The notes beneath the pieces were generated by a model, which saw only the letters and a list, made by a program, of their open reading frames with translations, was not told where the DNA came from and ran no database searches. From positions 1-64,000 of the forward strand of contig NZ_CP114280.1 in the NCBI RefSeq assembly GCF_029635795.1: a DNA stretch of 64,000 nt. Direction: 5' to 3'. Source of the stretch: Dickeya lacustris. Its GTDB lineage: Bacteria; Pseudomonadota; Gammaproteobacteria; Enterobacterales; Enterobacteriaceae. A program made the translations under genes and the position numbers. This document shows, piece by piece, positions 9,070-19,590 of this stretch (position 1 is its first letter; each line of letters opens with the position of its first letter).

Positions 9070-9088
9070 AATAAGAATTATTTTTATT
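9070..9088. promoter_or_regulatory. Candidate Fur box upstream of sfuA
   Basis: An AT-rich 19-mer starting AATAAGAATTATT agrees at 12 of 19 positions with the Fur consensus (GATAATGATAATCATTATC), 85 bases before sfuA. Serratia sfuABC is Fur-regulated, so a site is expected, but the local AT-richness makes chance matches easy. Confidence 0.4.
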
Positions 9089-9172
9089 TCTATTTTTGTC
9101 TTACGATAATAAGGCGGCGGTAAAAACTCCGCTGAATCGCTTTATTGTCATACAGTTAAAAAGGATAAAGGT

Positions 9173-10192
9173 ATGAAACGGCGTATTGCTTCTCTGTTCC
9201 CCGCCACATTGCTGGCGTCTTCTCTGGTGTTCGGTGTGTCCTTCGGCGCGCAGGCGCAAGACGACGAAGGTATCGTCATTTATAACGCACAGCATGAAAA
9301 TTTGGTGAAATCCTGGGTTGAAGGATTCACGCAGGATACCGGTATCAAAGTGACGTTGCGTAACGGCGGCGATAGCGAGTTGGGCAACCAGTTGGTGCAA
9401 GAGGGCAGCGCCTCTCCGGCTGACGTATTTTTGACGGAAAACTCGCCATCGATGGTGCTGGTGGACAATGCCAACCTGTTTGCTCCGCTGGAAGCCGAGA
9501 CGCTCTCGCAGGTAGAGCCACAGTATCGCCCGTCGCATGGCCGCTGGATTGGTATTGCCGCACGCTCGACGGTGTTTGTGTATAACCCGGAAAAATTCAG
9601 CGAAGCGCAATTGCCAGCCTCGCTGATGGATTTGGCCAAGCCTGAATGGAAAGGCCGTTGGGCGGCATCGCCGTCAGGCGCAGACTTCCAGGCGATTGTC
9701 AGTGCGATGCTGGCGCTTAAGGGTGAAAAAGCGACGCTGGAATGGCTTAAAGCCATGAAAGCCAACTTCACCGCCTACAAAGGTAACAGTACCGTGATGA
9801 AAGCGGTTAATGCCGCTCAGATAGACAGCGGCGTTATCTATCACTATTACCCGTTCGTTGACGGGGCGAAAACCGGTGAAAACAGCAAAAACGTGCGCCT
9901 GCATTACTTCAAAAAGCAGGACCCGGGCGCATTTGTCAGCATCTCCGGCGGTGGCGTACTGGCTTCCAGCAAGCACAAACAGCAGGCTCAGGCGTTCATC
10001 AAGTGGATTACCGGTAAAAAAGGTCAGGACGTGTTGCGTACCAACACGGCGTTTGAGTATGCCGTGGGCGTGAACGCTGCATCTAACCCGAAACTGGTGC
10101 CGCTCAAAGAGTTGCAGGCACCGACAGTGGACGCTGCCAGCCTGAATGGTAAAAAAGTGGTAGAACTGATGACCGAAGCCGGGTTGTTGTAA
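9173..10192 (+). CDS. sfuA: Periplasmic ferric-iron-binding protein SfuA/FbpA
   Basis: 339 aa. Signal peptide of about 28 residues (MKRR ... FGAQAQ), then a class-II periplasmic binding fold. YNAQHENLVKSW, RNGGDSELGNQ, SHGRWIG and the paired tyrosines of YHYYPF (ferric-iron ligands in FbpA) are present. The sequence closely follows Serratia SfuA. It binds free Fe3+ and hands it to the SfuB permease. Probably iron-repressed by Fur. First gene of sfuABC. Confidence 0.93.
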   Translation: MKRRIASLFPATLLASSLVFGVSFGAQAQDDEGIVIYNAQHENLVKSWVEGFTQDTGIKVTLRNGGDSELGNQLVQEGSASPADVFLTENSPSMVLVDNANLFAPLEAETLSQVEPQYRPSHGRWIGIAARSTVFVYNPEKFSEAQLPASLMDLAKPEWKGRWAASPSGADFQAIVSAMLALKGEKATLEWLKAMKANFTAYKGNSTVMKAVNAAQIDSGVIYHYYPFVDGAKTGENSKNVRLHYFKKQDPGAFVSISGGGVLASSKHKQQAQAFIKWITGKKGQDVLRTNTAFEYAVGVNAASNPKLVPLKELQAPTVDAASLNGKKVVELMTEAGLL

Positions 10193-10271
10193 GTAAGGCT
10201 GTCGTCACCGGGGTTGCCGTAATCGAGGTGGCTGTCATGATGCAAAGCAGGGCGGGAGTACGATAAAACCG

Positions 10272-11865
10272 ATGGTGGATATGGAGTGGAAAGCGGTGGA
10301 TGCTGACGGGAGCCAACCGGTGCGCTCGCGGCGTCGCGCTGGCAGTATGGGAAGCAGCGGTCTGGCGTTGTGCGCCGTGTTGCTATCGTTACTGGCACTA
10401 TTGCCGCTCGGTTTTGTGGTGGCGATCACCCTCAATACCGGTTGGGAGACGATTCAGGCGCTGGTATTTCGCGCCCGCGTTGGCGAGTTGTTGCTCAATA
10501 CCGTGCTGTTGGTGGTCATCACGCTGCCGCTCTGCGCCCTGCTAGGCATTGCGCTTGCCTGGCTGACCGAACGCACTACGCTTCCCGGGCGTCGGGTTTG
10601 GTCGCTGTTAGTTAACGGCACCGCTTGCGGTGCCCGCCTTTGTGCAGAGCTATGCCTGGATAGGCGTATTGCCCGGTATGCATGGTTTAAGCGCCGGGGT
10701 GTTTGTTTCGGTTATTGCGTATTTTCCGTTTATCTATCTGCCGGTGGCCGCCGTGTTGCGACGTCTCGACCCGGCGCTGGAAGACGTTGCCACGTCACTC
10801 GGCACCCGGCCATGGGGCGTGTTTTTCCGCGTGATATTGCCGCAATTGCGCCTGGCGCTGTGGGGCGGGTCATTATTGATAGCCCTGCATTTGCTGGCGG
10901 AATACGGTCTGTACGCCATGATCCGTTTTGATACCTTTACCACCGCCATTTTCGAGCAGTTTCAGTCAACATTTAATGGGCTGGCGGCAAACATGCTGGC
11001 CGGAGTGCTGGTGGTGTGCTGTCTGGCGTTACTCTGGCTTGAGTCGTTGAGCCGTGGGCGTGCCCGCTATGCCCGCGTGGGTTCAGGCAGCGCGCGCAGC
11101 CAAATGCCCCGTCAATTAACCTTGTCTGCGGCAATAATGAGCCTGGTGCTCCCCGCCGTTGTCACGCTGTTGGCCTTAGGCGTGCCGTTGGCTACGCTGA
11201 CGCGCTGGTTATGGCTTGGCGGCATCGCGGTATGGCAAAACGCGGATCTGTGGCCTGCGCTGTCGCAGACGCTATCGCTTGGCGTGACCGGCGCGCTTCT
11301 GGTGACGGTGTGCGCCTTTCCGATGGCCTGGTTATCGATACGCCACCCTTCGCGGTTGTATCGGTTGCTGGAAGGCTGCAATTACATCACCAGCGCCTTG
11401 CCCGGGATTGTGGTGGCGCTGGCGCTGGTGACTATCACCATCCATACCTTCCGTCCGCTCTATCAGACGGAATTCACCTTATTACTGGCCTATGTGCTGA
11501 TGTTTATGCCCCGCGCGTTAGTGAACTTACGCGCCGGGATCGCGCAGGCACCGGTCGAGCTTGAGAATGTGGCCCGCAGTCTGGGGTGTTCGCCACTGCG
11601 AGCGCTCTGGCGTGTTACGCTGCGGCTGGCCGCACCGGGGGCGGCGGCTGGTGCAGCGCTGGTGTTTTTGGCCATCACCAATGAATTGACGGCGACACTG
11701 CTGCTCGCGCCTAACGGAACGCGCACGCTGGCCACCGGGTTCTGGGCGTTGACCAGTGAAATTGATTATATGGCCGCTGCGCCTTATGCCCTGATCATGG
11801 TGGTGTTATCGTTACCGCTGACCTGGTTGCTCTATTCCCAATCAAAACGCACGGCAGGCTTATGA
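10272..11865 (+). pseudogene. sfuB: Ferric-iron ABC transporter permease SfuB, broken by a +1 frameshift
   Basis: Two overlapping frames encode the two parts of one fused permease. From ATG 10272 the first frame is good through WSLLV (to about 10613), then turns to nonsense. The correct continuation [16 protein letters not shown] is in the next frame and runs to 11865. Deleting one A at 10614/10615 (GTTAACG to GTTACG) restores a continuous protein of about 530 aa with two binding-protein-dependent permease modules, the normal SfuB/FbpB architecture. Either the iron importer is inactive or the base is a sequencing error. The last 4 bases overlap sfuC. Confidence 0.85.
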
Positions 11866-12896
11866 ATACGCTTGAACTTTTTGGCATCAGCAAGGCATTT
11901 AACGCCACAGCGGTGCTCGATAATATTACTTTGCAGGTTGCGCCGGGCAGCCGAACGGCGATTGTCGGGCCGTCAGGTTCAGGCAAAACCACGCTGCTGC
12001 GTATTATCGCCGGTTTTGACTCGCCAGACCGGGGCGTGGTGCGCTTGCAGGGCAAGGTGATGGCTGATGAACATCAGTGGATACCGGCGCATCAGCGCGG
12101 CATTGGCTTCGTGCCGCAAGATGGCGCGCTGTTTCCCCATTTTACCGTGGCGCAAAACATCGCTTTTGGTCTTAACGGCAGCCAGGTTGAAAAGCAGCGG
12201 CGAATCGATGAACTCATGGAGAGCGTCTCCCTGGATAAGCGGCTGGCATCGCGCTGGCCCCATGAGCTATCCGGTGGGCAACAACAGCGTGTGGCGCTGG
12301 CCCGCGCGCTGTCCCAGCGACCGGCGCTGATGTTGCTTGACGAACCGTTCTCAGCCCTTGACACCGGCCTGCGTGCCGCCACGCGTCAGGCGGTATCCGC
12401 ACTGTTGGCTCAGGCGGGTGTCGCGTCGATTCTGGTCACGCACGATCAGGCCGAAGCGCTGTCGTTTGCCGATCAGGTGGCGGTGATGCGTCAGGGCCAA
12501 TTAGTACAAATCGGCACGCCGCAGTCGCTCTATTCCCGTCCCGTGGATGAGGAAACCGCTGCCTTTTTGGGGGATACGCTGGTCTTGCCCGCGCAGTTGC
12601 GTAACGGACGTGCGCACTGTGCGTTGGGTGACATCGAGGTCGATGATAAGCACTATCATGGCGATGGCCGCATTATGCTGCGGCCGGAACAGATTCAGAT
12701 GCTAGCGGTCAACCCGTCATCGCCGTCGCAGGCAACGGTCATCGGTATCGAATTTGCCGGGTTTGTTTCTACCTTGCGCCTGCGCCTGAGTGAAAATGGG
12801 CAAGTCATCGAGCTTAAGAGCATCAGCAGAGACGATTTGGCATGCGGTACACCGGTCAGTTTGCAGGTGGCAGGGCAGGCGCACCGGCTGGATTAA
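11862..12896 (+). CDS. sfuC: Ferric-iron ABC transporter ATPase SfuC/FbpC
   Basis: 344 aa. Walker [11 protein letters not shown]-loop, signature [15 protein letters not shown], Walker [13 protein letters not shown] and H-loop VTHDQAEAL are all intact, followed by a TOBE-like C-terminal domain. It powers Fe3+ import through SfuB. ATG overlaps the sfuB stop (ATGA), so translation is coupled, but an upstream frameshift would bring ribosomes off early. Confidence 0.95.
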   Translation: MNTLELFGISKAFNATAVLDNITLQVAPGSRTAIVGPSGSGKTTLLRIIAGFDSPDRGVVRLQGKVMADEHQWIPAHQRGIGFVPQDGALFPHFTVAQNIAFGLNGSQVEKQRRIDELMESVSLDKRLASRWPHELSGGQQQRVALARALSQRPALMLLDEPFSALDTGLRAATRQAVSALLAQAGVASILVTHDQAEALSFADQVAVMRQGQLVQIGTPQSLYSRPVDEETAAFLGDTLVLPAQLRNGRAHCALGDIEVDDKHYHGDGRIMLRPEQIQMLAVNPSSPSQATVIGIEFAGFVSTLRLRLSENGQVIELKSISRDDLACGTPVSLQVAGQAHRLD

Positions 12897-13048
12897 TGGC
12901 GTGAGTAAAGCGAGAGCCTCCCTGATTAAACGGCATTATGGTTTAAATTCGGTTATCTTTGCCCGCCGCGATTTTGTGTTAAGCTCACCTCAGGTGGGCG
13001 TTACGCCCGTGGTGTTCCACGTGATGCATATTTTGCAAAGGTTGTTTC

Positions 13049-13759
13049 ATGGACAGATTTCCGCATTCTAATGATTCGATTGTTTCGCAGGCGAATACCG
13101 GCCTGCAAGCCTATATGGCACAGGTCTATGGTTGGATGACCTGCGGGTTGCTGCTGACGGCATTCGTTTCCTGGTATGCCGCACACACCCCGGCGGTACT
13201 GCATCTGGTGTTCTCCAGTAAAATCACGTTTTACGGGTTGGTGATTGCCCAGTTAGGCTTGGTGTTTGTACTGTCAGGCATGGTGCATCGCCTGAGCGGT
13301 GGCGTGGCGACGACGCTGTTTATGCTGTACTCCGCGCTCACCGGCCTGACGATGGCGAGCATTTTCATCGTTTACTCCGGTAGCTCGATAGCCAGCACCT
13401 TTGTGATTACGGCGGGGATGTTTGGCATCATGAGTCTGTATGGCTATACCACCCGGCGCGATTTGACCAAACTGGGCAGCCTGCTGACAATGGCGCTGAT
13501 TGGCATGTTGCTGGCAACGCTGGTTAATCTCTGGCTCAAAAGCACCGGGTTACAGATGGCGCTCAGTTACATTGGCGTGCTGGTGTTTGTTGGCCTGACG
13601 GCGTATGACACCCAGAAGCTAAAACAGCTCGGCGAGACGTTGTCTGAAGATAACCGTGATGAAATGCGTAAATACGCCATCATGGGGGCGCTGTCGCTGT
13701 ATTTGGATTTTATCAACCTGTTCCTGACGCTATTGCGTTTGTTTGGCAACCGTCGCTAA
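13049..13759 (+). CDS. ybhL: BAX inhibitor-1 family inner-membrane protein YbhL
   Basis: 236 aa with seven hydrophobic spans, near-identical in pattern to E. coli YbhL (MDRFP..., AYMAQVYGWMT, GLTAYDTQKLK, LYLDFINLFL). BI-1/TMBIM proteins are pH-sensitive calcium-leak-type membrane proteins; the bacterial role is unsettled. Monocistronic, with a strong terminator 30 bases after the stop. Confidence 0.95.
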   Translation: MDRFPHSNDSIVSQANTGLQAYMAQVYGWMTCGLLLTAFVSWYAAHTPAVLHLVFSSKITFYGLVIAQLGLVFVLSGMVHRLSGGVATTLFMLYSALTGLTMASIFIVYSGSSIASTFVITAGMFGIMSLYGYTTRRDLTKLGSLLTMALIGMLLATLVNLWLKSTGLQMALSYIGVLVFVGLTAYDTQKLKQLGETLSEDNRDEMRKYAIMGALSLYLDFINLFLTLLRLFGNRR

Positions 13760-13788
13760 TACGTGCCGTTTTGCGGTTATCGTCTTCC

Positions 13789-13813
13789 AACAGGGCCTGA
13801 TGGCCCTGTTTTC
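13789..13813 (+). terminator. Rho-independent terminator of ybhL
   Basis: AACAGGGCC, TGAT loop, GGCCCTGTT: a perfect 9-bp stem ending in TTTTC. Confidence 0.85.
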
Positions 13814-13841
13814 GTTGATAGGCCGCGTCACGCGATGAGCG

Positions 13842-15056
13842 TTATTCGCGCTCCTCGGGTTTAATGTGCCTGTCGGATTTAATGCGCATAAGCGTTGGGC
13901 GATGGGCGGGAAGCCAGCCCACCAGCGATGGAAAGCGTTTAAGAAAATGGAACACCAGCACATTTTTTAGCACTTGCCAGTAGGTGCGTTTGGGTAGGGC
14001 CGATGGCACAACGCGTACCGAGTGTTGTTCAATCAGTGTGCAGAGATGGCCACGCAGCTGCTGATTAAATGTGCGGTCATGAATCACCAGATTGGCTTCC
14101 AGATTCAGCGCCAGACTCAGCGGGTCAAGGTTGCTTGAACCGATGGTTGCCCAGTAGTCATCCTGTAGCGCGACTTTGCTGTGCAGCGGCTGGCGACGAA
14201 ACTCATAAATTTCTACCCCGGCCTTCACCAGCCACGGGTAAAGCAAACGGGCCCCGACCAAGACAATCGGCATATCGGGCTGCCCCTGAATCACCAGTTG
14301 CACGCGTACGCCGCGTCTGGCGGCGTTGCGCATCGCGCGCAACAATCGGTAGCCGGGGAAGAAATAGGCGTTAGCGATCATGACGTTGCGTTGTGCCCGG
14401 CGTAGCATCTGCACATAGTGTCGCTCGATATCACGCCGGTGCTGGCCATTGTCACGCCAGATGAAGAGCGCTTGCGCATTGCCTGGGTGTGGATTACGCG
14501 CCGGGCGGCGAAAGCGCTGTCGCCAACCGCCGCGTGACTCCTCATCATGCGCCAGTGCAGCCAGCACAAAGCGGTTGATGTCATCCACCACCGGGCCGCG
14601 TATTTTAATGGCATAGTCTTGCATCGCCTGTGGGCCGTAATCGCTGTGGTGTTCATCGCAATAGTTGATGCCGCCCACCCAGGCGGTTTCGCCGTCAATG
14701 ACCACGATTTTACGGTGCAGCCGCCGAAACAGATTGGTTCGCATCAAGCCAAACAGCGGCTTGCGCGGGTCATAAAAGTGAACCCGCACGCCTGCATTAA
14801 CCAGTGCGTTGAGAAACGGTGCCGATAACTCATGTGAGCCGTAGCCATCAGCGGTGACATCGATACTCACGCCGCGCCGTGCGGCGGCTATCAGCGCTGA
14901 TTGCAACGCATAACCGACGCGGTCTTCGCACCAGATGAAGGTTTCCAGCACCACCCGGGTGTGCGCATGGGCAATGGCGCTAAAGACGCTTGGGTAGAAC
15001 TCGTCGCCATTGACCAATAATTCAATCTGATTGCCGTCACGCCAACCGGTTTTCAT
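13842..15056 (-). CDS. clsB: Cardiolipin synthase B
   Basis: 404 aa with ATG at 15056, giving the E. coli-like start MKTGWRDGN. Two phospholipase-D HKD motifs: HRKIVVIDGETAWVGG and HSKVALQDDYWATIGSSN. It makes cardiolipin or phosphatidylglycerol by phosphatidyl transfer at the inner membrane. The start overlaps the stop of ybhP (ATGA), so the two are translationally coupled, as in E. coli. The E. coli neighbour ybhN is absent. Confidence 0.95.
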   Translation of the reverse strand: MKTGWRDGNQIELLVNGDEFYPSVFSAIAHAHTRVVLETFIWCEDRVGYALQSALIAAARRGVSIDVTADGYGSHELSAPFLNALVNAGVRVHFYDPRKPLFGLMRTNLFRRLHRKIVVIDGETAWVGGINYCDEHHSDYGPQAMQDYAIKIRGPVVDDINRFVLAALAHDEESRGGWRQRFRRPARNPHPGNAQALFIWRDNGQHRRDIERHYVQMLRRAQRNVMIANAYFFPGYRLLRAMRNAARRGVRVQLVIQGQPDMPIVLVGARLLYPWLVKAGVEIYEFRRQPLHSKVALQDDYWATIGSSNLDPLSLALNLEANLVIHDRTFNQQLRGHLCTLIEQHSVRVVPSALPKRTYWQVLKNVLVFHFLKRFPSLVGWLPAHRPTLMRIKSDRHIKPEERE

Positions 15057-15823
15057 AAATGCACCTCGACGGCCAGCGGCGCATGAGCCGACAAGTGCTG
15101 CCACGGCGCATGCGGCAGTAGCGTCGGGACACGGGGGTAGGCATTACGCACGTAGATGCGATCCAGGCAGAGCAGCGGAAAACGCGCGGGAAAGGTGCGG
15201 GCCGGTTTGCCGAAATGCGCGCTGAAAACCTCTGTTAATCCGGCGCGCTGATGCAGCATGGCGCTGGCTTTGCCCTGCCAGTCATTAAAGTCTCCGGCGA
15301 CGATCAGCGGCGCGTGTGCTGGCAGGGTGTCGATAAAATCACACAATAGCCGCAACTGCTGGTGGCGATGCGATGCGCCGGGCCCAAGATGAACGCACAC
15401 CACATGCAGATAGATCTCCTGATTCGGGACTTTGACAATACAATGCAACAGGCCGCGTTGGTCGTGGGCGACCTCTGCCGTATCAAGATGGTGATAACTG
15501 AAGATAGGAAAGTGCGACAGCACCGCATTGCCGTGCTCGCCTTGCGGATAGATGACATTGCGGCCATAAGCCTCATCGTTCCATAGCGTTTGTGCCAAAA
15601 ATTCGTAGTGTGATGTATCCGGCCAGTTTTCTACCTGCAAGGGATGGGTCGCGTGGCGTCCCGGCGCGTCTTGCAAACAGATAATATCCGCGCACACCGA
15701 GCGCACGGCCTCACGCAGTTCCGGCAGGATAAAGCGACGGTTCAGCGTGCTAAATCCCCGGTGGGTGTTGATGGTCAGTACAGTAAAAGAAAACGCCGAT
15801 GACGGTGGCAAGACAGTATCCAT
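15053..15823 (-). CDS. ybhP: Endonuclease/exonuclease/phosphatase family protein YbhP
   Basis: 256 aa with ATG 15823 behind a GAGGGA ribosome site; the frame stays open upstream to 16060, but homology starts at FSFTVLTINTHRGF. EEP-fold residues: N in TINTH, the D of CLQD (usually E), H and N of GDFNDW, and the final SAHAPL (SDHAPL in E. coli). The substrate is unknown; such proteins are metal-dependent phosphodiesterases. The two acidic-residue changes may matter for activity. Confidence 0.92.
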   Translation of the reverse strand: MDTVLPPSSAFSFTVLTINTHRGFSTLNRRFILPELREAVRSVCADIICLQDAPGRHATHPLQVENWPDTSHYEFLAQTLWNDEAYGRNVIYPQGEHGNAVLSHFPIFSYHHLDTAEVAHDQRGLLHCIVKVPNQEIYLHVVCVHLGPGASHRHQQLRLLCDFIDTLPAHAPLIVAGDFNDWQGKASAMLHQRAGLTEVFSAHFGKPARTFPARFPLLCLDRIYVRNAYPRVPTLLPHAPWQHLSAHAPLAVEVHL

Positions 15824-16174
15824 AGCGCTCCCTCGTAGCCAGATGACGCAGTTTTCAGTGTAGCTGTTGATAGGAAAAACGCAGTGCGCGTCTGTGGCGT
15901 GCCTGAACTGACATGATTTAACGGGTTGATATCCATCACAAACCGGTTTTTTCGCCAACAATTCTGACGATAAGCGCAGAGGATAGATAAAAATTCCTCG
16001 AACAGTTGGTTTTCTGTTAGAATCGCGCGCAGTCACGCACCGTAGTTTGTGCCCATTCATGCGGGTTTATCGTTGCCAGGTGCAAACCTCAGCGTCGCGC
16101 CAAACCCATCTGTTGTCACCCTAAAAACTGCACCGGCCAAGGTCGGGTAGGGTGGTTCTGGAGTTGTTCTCTTT
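15824..16174. other. Divergent promoter region of ybhP-clsB and rhlE
   Basis: No gene is supported. A possible rhlE -10 TAGAAT lies at 16018-16023 with a poor -35 (TTCCTC, about 18 bases upstream), implying a leader of roughly 150 bases, as is common for cold-related helicase mRNAs. Confidence 0.4.
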
Positions 16175-17572
16175 ATGTCTTTTGAATCTCTCGGCCTGAG
16201 TGCCGATATTTTGCGTGCGGTAGACGAGCAAGGTTATCGCGAGCCTACCCCTGTTCAGCATCAGGCGATTCCGGTGGTACTGGCGGGGCGCGATCTGATG
16301 GCCAGCGCTCAGACCGGTACGGGTAAAACTGCCGGGTTTACTCTGCCACTGCTGCAATTACTGAGCCAGTCGCCTGCGCAGGCGAAGGGTCGCCGTCCGG
16401 TACGTGCGCTGATTTTGACGCCGACGCGTGAGCTGGCTGCGCAGATTGGCGAGAACGTGCAGGCTTACAGCAAATATCTGCGCTTGCGCTCGCTGGTGGT
16501 ATTTGGCGGTGTGAGCATCAATCCGCAGATGATGAAACTGCGCGGCGGGGTCGATATTCTTATCGCGACGCCGGGGCGGTTGCTGGATTTGGAACACCAA
16601 AACGCCGTCGATTTATCCCACGTAGAGATCCTGGTGCTGGATGAAGCCGACAGAATGCTGGACATGGGCTTCATTCACGATATTCGTCGGGTGTTGTCAA
16701 AGCTGCCAGCCAAACGGCAAAACCTGATGTTCTCCGCCACCTTCTCTGATGAAATCAAAGCGCTTGCCAACTCGTTGCTCAATAACCCGGCTTCGGTCGA
16801 GGTGGTGCGCCGTAATACGCCGTCTGAGCTGGTGACGCAGCATGTCCATTTGGTGGATAAGAAACGTAAGCGCGAGCTGTTGTCACACCTGATTGGCCAG
16901 CAAAACTGGCAACAGGTGCTGGTGTTTACCCGCACCAAACATGGCGCGAACCATTTGGCCGAGCAGTTGAATAAAGACGGTATTACCGCTGCGGCTATTC
17001 ACGGCAATAAAAGCCAAGGGGCGCGCACCCGCGCGCTGGCAGACTTTAAAGCGGGCGACATTCGCGTGCTGGTGGCAACGGATATTGCTGCCCGTGGGCT
17101 GGATATCGACCAGTTGCCGCACGTGGTGAACTATGAGTTGCCTAACGTGCCGGAAGATTATGTCCACCGTATTGGCCGTACCGGTCGTGCCGCGTCTACC
17201 GGTGAAGCGCTGTCGCTGGTGTGTGTCGATGAGCACAAATTGCTGCGTGATATCGAACGGCTGTTAAAGCGTGAGATTCCGCGTATTGCGATAGCGGGCT
17301 ATGAGCCAGACCCGAGCATAAAAGCCGAGCCTATCCAGAATGGGCGTCAGGGCGGGCGCGGCGGTGCGGGACGTCAGGGCGAGCGCGCATCGGGCGGGCG
17401 GTCATCAGGCTCGCGTTCGCAGGGGGGGCGTGAGCGTGATGGGGCGACGTCTCGTCCAGCGGGCGATCGCAGTGCGCCGCGCCGCGATACCGGGGCGAAA
17501 CCGGCAGGCCAGCGCCCGCAAGGGCAGGCGGCCCGGCGTCGTCCACCGCGTAAACCGGCTACTAACGCCTGA
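16175..17572 (+). CDS. rhlE: DEAD-box ATP-dependent RNA helicase RhlE
   Basis: 465 aa. Q motif near the start, Walker A AQTGTGKT at residues 45-52, DEAD at about 155, SAT about 30 residues later, then [10 protein letters not shown]. The tail from about residue 378 is Arg/Gly-rich and disordered, as in enterobacterial RhlE. It remodels RNA in ribosome assembly and decay. Single gene with its own leader and a hairpin behind it. Confidence 0.95.
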   Translation: MSFESLGLSADILRAVDEQGYREPTPVQHQAIPVVLAGRDLMASAQTGTGKTAGFTLPLLQLLSQSPAQAKGRRPVRALILTPTRELAAQIGENVQAYSKYLRLRSLVVFGGVSINPQMMKLRGGVDILIATPGRLLDLEHQNAVDLSHVEILVLDEADRMLDMGFIHDIRRVLSKLPAKRQNLMFSATFSDEIKALANSLLNNPASVEVVRRNTPSELVTQHVHLVDKKRKRELLSHLIGQQNWQQVLVFTRTKHGANHLAEQLNKDGITAAAIHGNKSQGARTRALADFKAGDIRVLVATDIAARGLDIDQLPHVVNYELPNVPEDYVHRIGRTGRAASTGEALSLVCVDEHKLLRDIERLLKREIPRIAIAGYEPDPSIKAEPIQNGRQGGRGGAGRQGERASGGRSSGSRSQGGRERDGATSRPAGDRSAPRRDTGAKPAGQRPQGQAARRRPPRKPATNA

Positions 17573-17579
17573 TTTGCGC

Positions 17580-17612
17580 GGCCCATGCCCGCCGCTTGTG
17601 CGGGCGTGGGCC
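17580..17612 (+). terminator. GC-rich hairpin after rhlE
   Basis: A 13-bp stem (GGCCCATGCCCGC pairing with GCGGGCGTGGGCC) starts 8 bases after the stop. The T-rich stretch follows only about 15-25 bases later, so termination may be inefficient. Confidence 0.5.
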
Positions 17613-17690
17613 CTCTTGCGCTGTTTTCCTTCGCGTTTTTTTCTTCTCTTTCGCCTCTTTTTTCCCGGCAGCGGTGGCCTCGCCCTATTT

Positions 17691-18590
17691 TTAGCGTTGC
17701 AAAACGATGGGCGCGGTGCGTTCGCGTGGGCGATAGAACATCACCGCATTACCCAGCAGGATAAGCACCATCCCGATAATTGCATTCGTATGCCACTGAT
17801 AGCCTTCATAAACCGTTGAGACAGACAGCGCCACCAGCGGAAACAGCAGGGTTGCATACGCCGCCTGACTGGCACCGATGCGCCCGACCAGCGCGAAATA
17901 GGCGCCAAAGCCGATAACCGAGCCAAACAGTGACAGGTAAAATAGCGAGCCGAGATAGTGCCGCGAGAATTCCGGCATAAAGCGATAGCCCAGCAACGCG
18001 GCAAGGCCGCCCATGACCAGCGCGCTATAGAGCATGCCCCAGGCATTGGTGGTCATGATATCGCGGCCCTGCCGCTGATGCTGGGTGCTTATCATGTTGC
18101 CGAGTGAGAAGCCGTAGGTGCCCAGTAAACTTAAGCCAATGCCCCAGAGCTGCTGCGGGTGGCTATCCATATTCAGCAAGTCACGCCAGAACAGTAACAC
18201 CATGCCCGAGAGACCCAGCGGCGCGGCCAGCATGACGTTTCGCGTCAGACGCGTGGCGAAAAACAGGCGGCTGTTGAGCGCGTTAAACAGCACCGCCATG
18301 GAAAAAATCACCGACTCCAGCCCGCTTGGAATAAAAGCGACCGCGTGATAAAAACACCAAAAGTTGATGCCAAAGACGGTGATGCCTTGCGCCAGACACA
18401 ACAGGTGCGCCCGCACGCTCAATGGGCGCAGACGCCCGGTGAATATCAAAAACGCCATCAGTAATGACGAGGCGATGGCAAAGCGCCAGAAAATAGAAAC
18501 CTCAGCGGCGATGCTGCCTTGCTGTAGGCTGATAGCAATCCAGGTGGTGCCCCAAATCAGCACCACGGCGCAATAAAGCACGATGTTCAT
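17691..18590 (-). CDS. EamA-family (DMT) transporter
   Basis: 299 aa with about ten hydrophobic helices in two EamA repeats; the first begins VLIWGTTWIAI, typical of these exporters. Family members export amino acids or other metabolites; the substrate cannot be told. Divergent from an AraC-type regulator, 109 bases away, so the regulator may control it. Confidence 0.88.
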   Translation of the reverse strand: MNIVLYCAVVLIWGTTWIAISLQQGSIAAEVSIFWRFAIASSLLMAFLIFTGRLRPLSVRAHLLCLAQGITVFGINFWCFYHAVAFIPSGLESVIFSMAVLFNALNSRLFFATRLTRNVMLAAPLGLSGMVLLFWRDLLNMDSHPQQLWGIGLSLLGTYGFSLGNMISTQHQRQGRDIMTTNAWGMLYSALVMGGLAALLGYRFMPEFSRHYLGSLFYLSLFGSVIGFGAYFALVGRIGASQAAYATLLFPLVALSVSTVYEGYQWHTNAIIGMVLILLGNAVMFYRPRERTAPIVLQR

Positions 18591-18699
18591 TTTTATCCTC
18601 CCGATAGCATTCTGACCTGACTATAACCGGGCGTGATGGGCTATGCTGTCAACATTTTGCGGTGAATAACAGAATCTTGCGGTTTTTGAGGGAGCGGGG

Positions 18700-19590
18700 A
18701 TGAAATCAGCGAGCGTCAACCACTACGAGGCATTTGAAGCCTTACAGCACTACAAAACCCGGCTGGAGCAGACGGTGACGCTGGACAATCAGGTGCAACT
18801 GGCGCTGTGGCAGAATGCGCACGATCGCGTCACGCTGGAAAACACGCGCCACCACACGCTGAGTATGTATGTGCAAGAGGGGTATGAGAGTTATCACAAG
18901 CGGCCTGATGGCTGGTTTAACGGCGGCGCTCCGGGGCGCTTTTGCCTGATGCCGCAGCAAAGTCAGTCAACCTGGGATATTCGCGGGCACCTGCGGTTTG
19001 TGCATTTTTACTGTACCGACCAGCATCTGCGCCATCTGGCGGAGCAAACCTGGGATCGCAGCCCGTCATCGCTGTGCCTGGATGAGCGTATTTTTGTCTC
19101 CGACCCGGCGCTACAGGCGCTGTATCAGCATTTCTTGCTCGGTAGCGACTGGGCAGACCCGGCCAGCCAACTGTTGCTCAGTTCCACCTCAACGCTGGTG
19201 ATGCTGCATTTGTTGCGTCACTACAGTCAACCGCATTGGCAGGCTCCCGTCAGCCGGGGCGGTCTGGCTCCGGCGGTGCTGCAACGGGTCAAGGCATTGA
19301 TTGAAGATCACCTGGCTGACGGGTTGACGCTGGCGGCACTGGCGGCAGAGGCTGGGTTGAGCGAATTCCATTTCGCGCGGATGTTCCAGCATAGCGAAGG
19401 CGTCAGCCCGCATCAGTATGTGATGGCGCGGCGACTGGCGCAGGCGAAACAGTGGTTATGCCACAGCCCGCGCTCTATTACCGAGATAGCGCTGGGCTGT
19501 GGATTCAGCTCCTCCAGCCATTTTAGCCAGCGTTTTCGCGCGCACTATGGCATGACCCCATCGGCACTGCGCCGCCAGCACCTAGGCTGA
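18700..19590 (+). CDS. AraC-family transcriptional regulator
   Basis: 296 aa. The C-terminal 100 residues carry two helix-turn-helix units (LAALAAEAGLSEFHFARMF and ITEIALGCGFSSSSHFSQRF) followed by HYGMTPSALRR. The N-terminal 190 residues would be the effector domain. It probably acts on the divergent EamA transporter. The 3' end overlaps the 3' end of convergent pepT by 9 bases. Confidence 0.92.
   Translation: MKSASVNHYEAFEALQHYKTRLEQTVTLDNQVQLALWQNAHDRVTLENTRHHTLSMYVQEGYESYHKRPDGWFNGGAPGRFCLMPQQSQSTWDIRGHLRFVHFYCTDQHLRHLAEQTWDRSPSSLCLDERIFVSDPALQALYQHFLLGSDWADPASQLLLSSTSTLVMLHLLRHYSQPHWQAPVSRGGLAPAVLQRVKALIEDHLADGLTLAALAAEAGLSEFHFARMFQHSEGVSPHQYVMARRLAQAKQWLCHSPRSITEIALGCGFSSSSHFSQRFRAHYGMTPSALRRQHLG

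Noticed and set aside
10272..10931. 219-aa protein in the first sfuB frame as an independent gene
   Set aside because: After about residue 114 the frame loses all permease character; the continuation is in the other frame.
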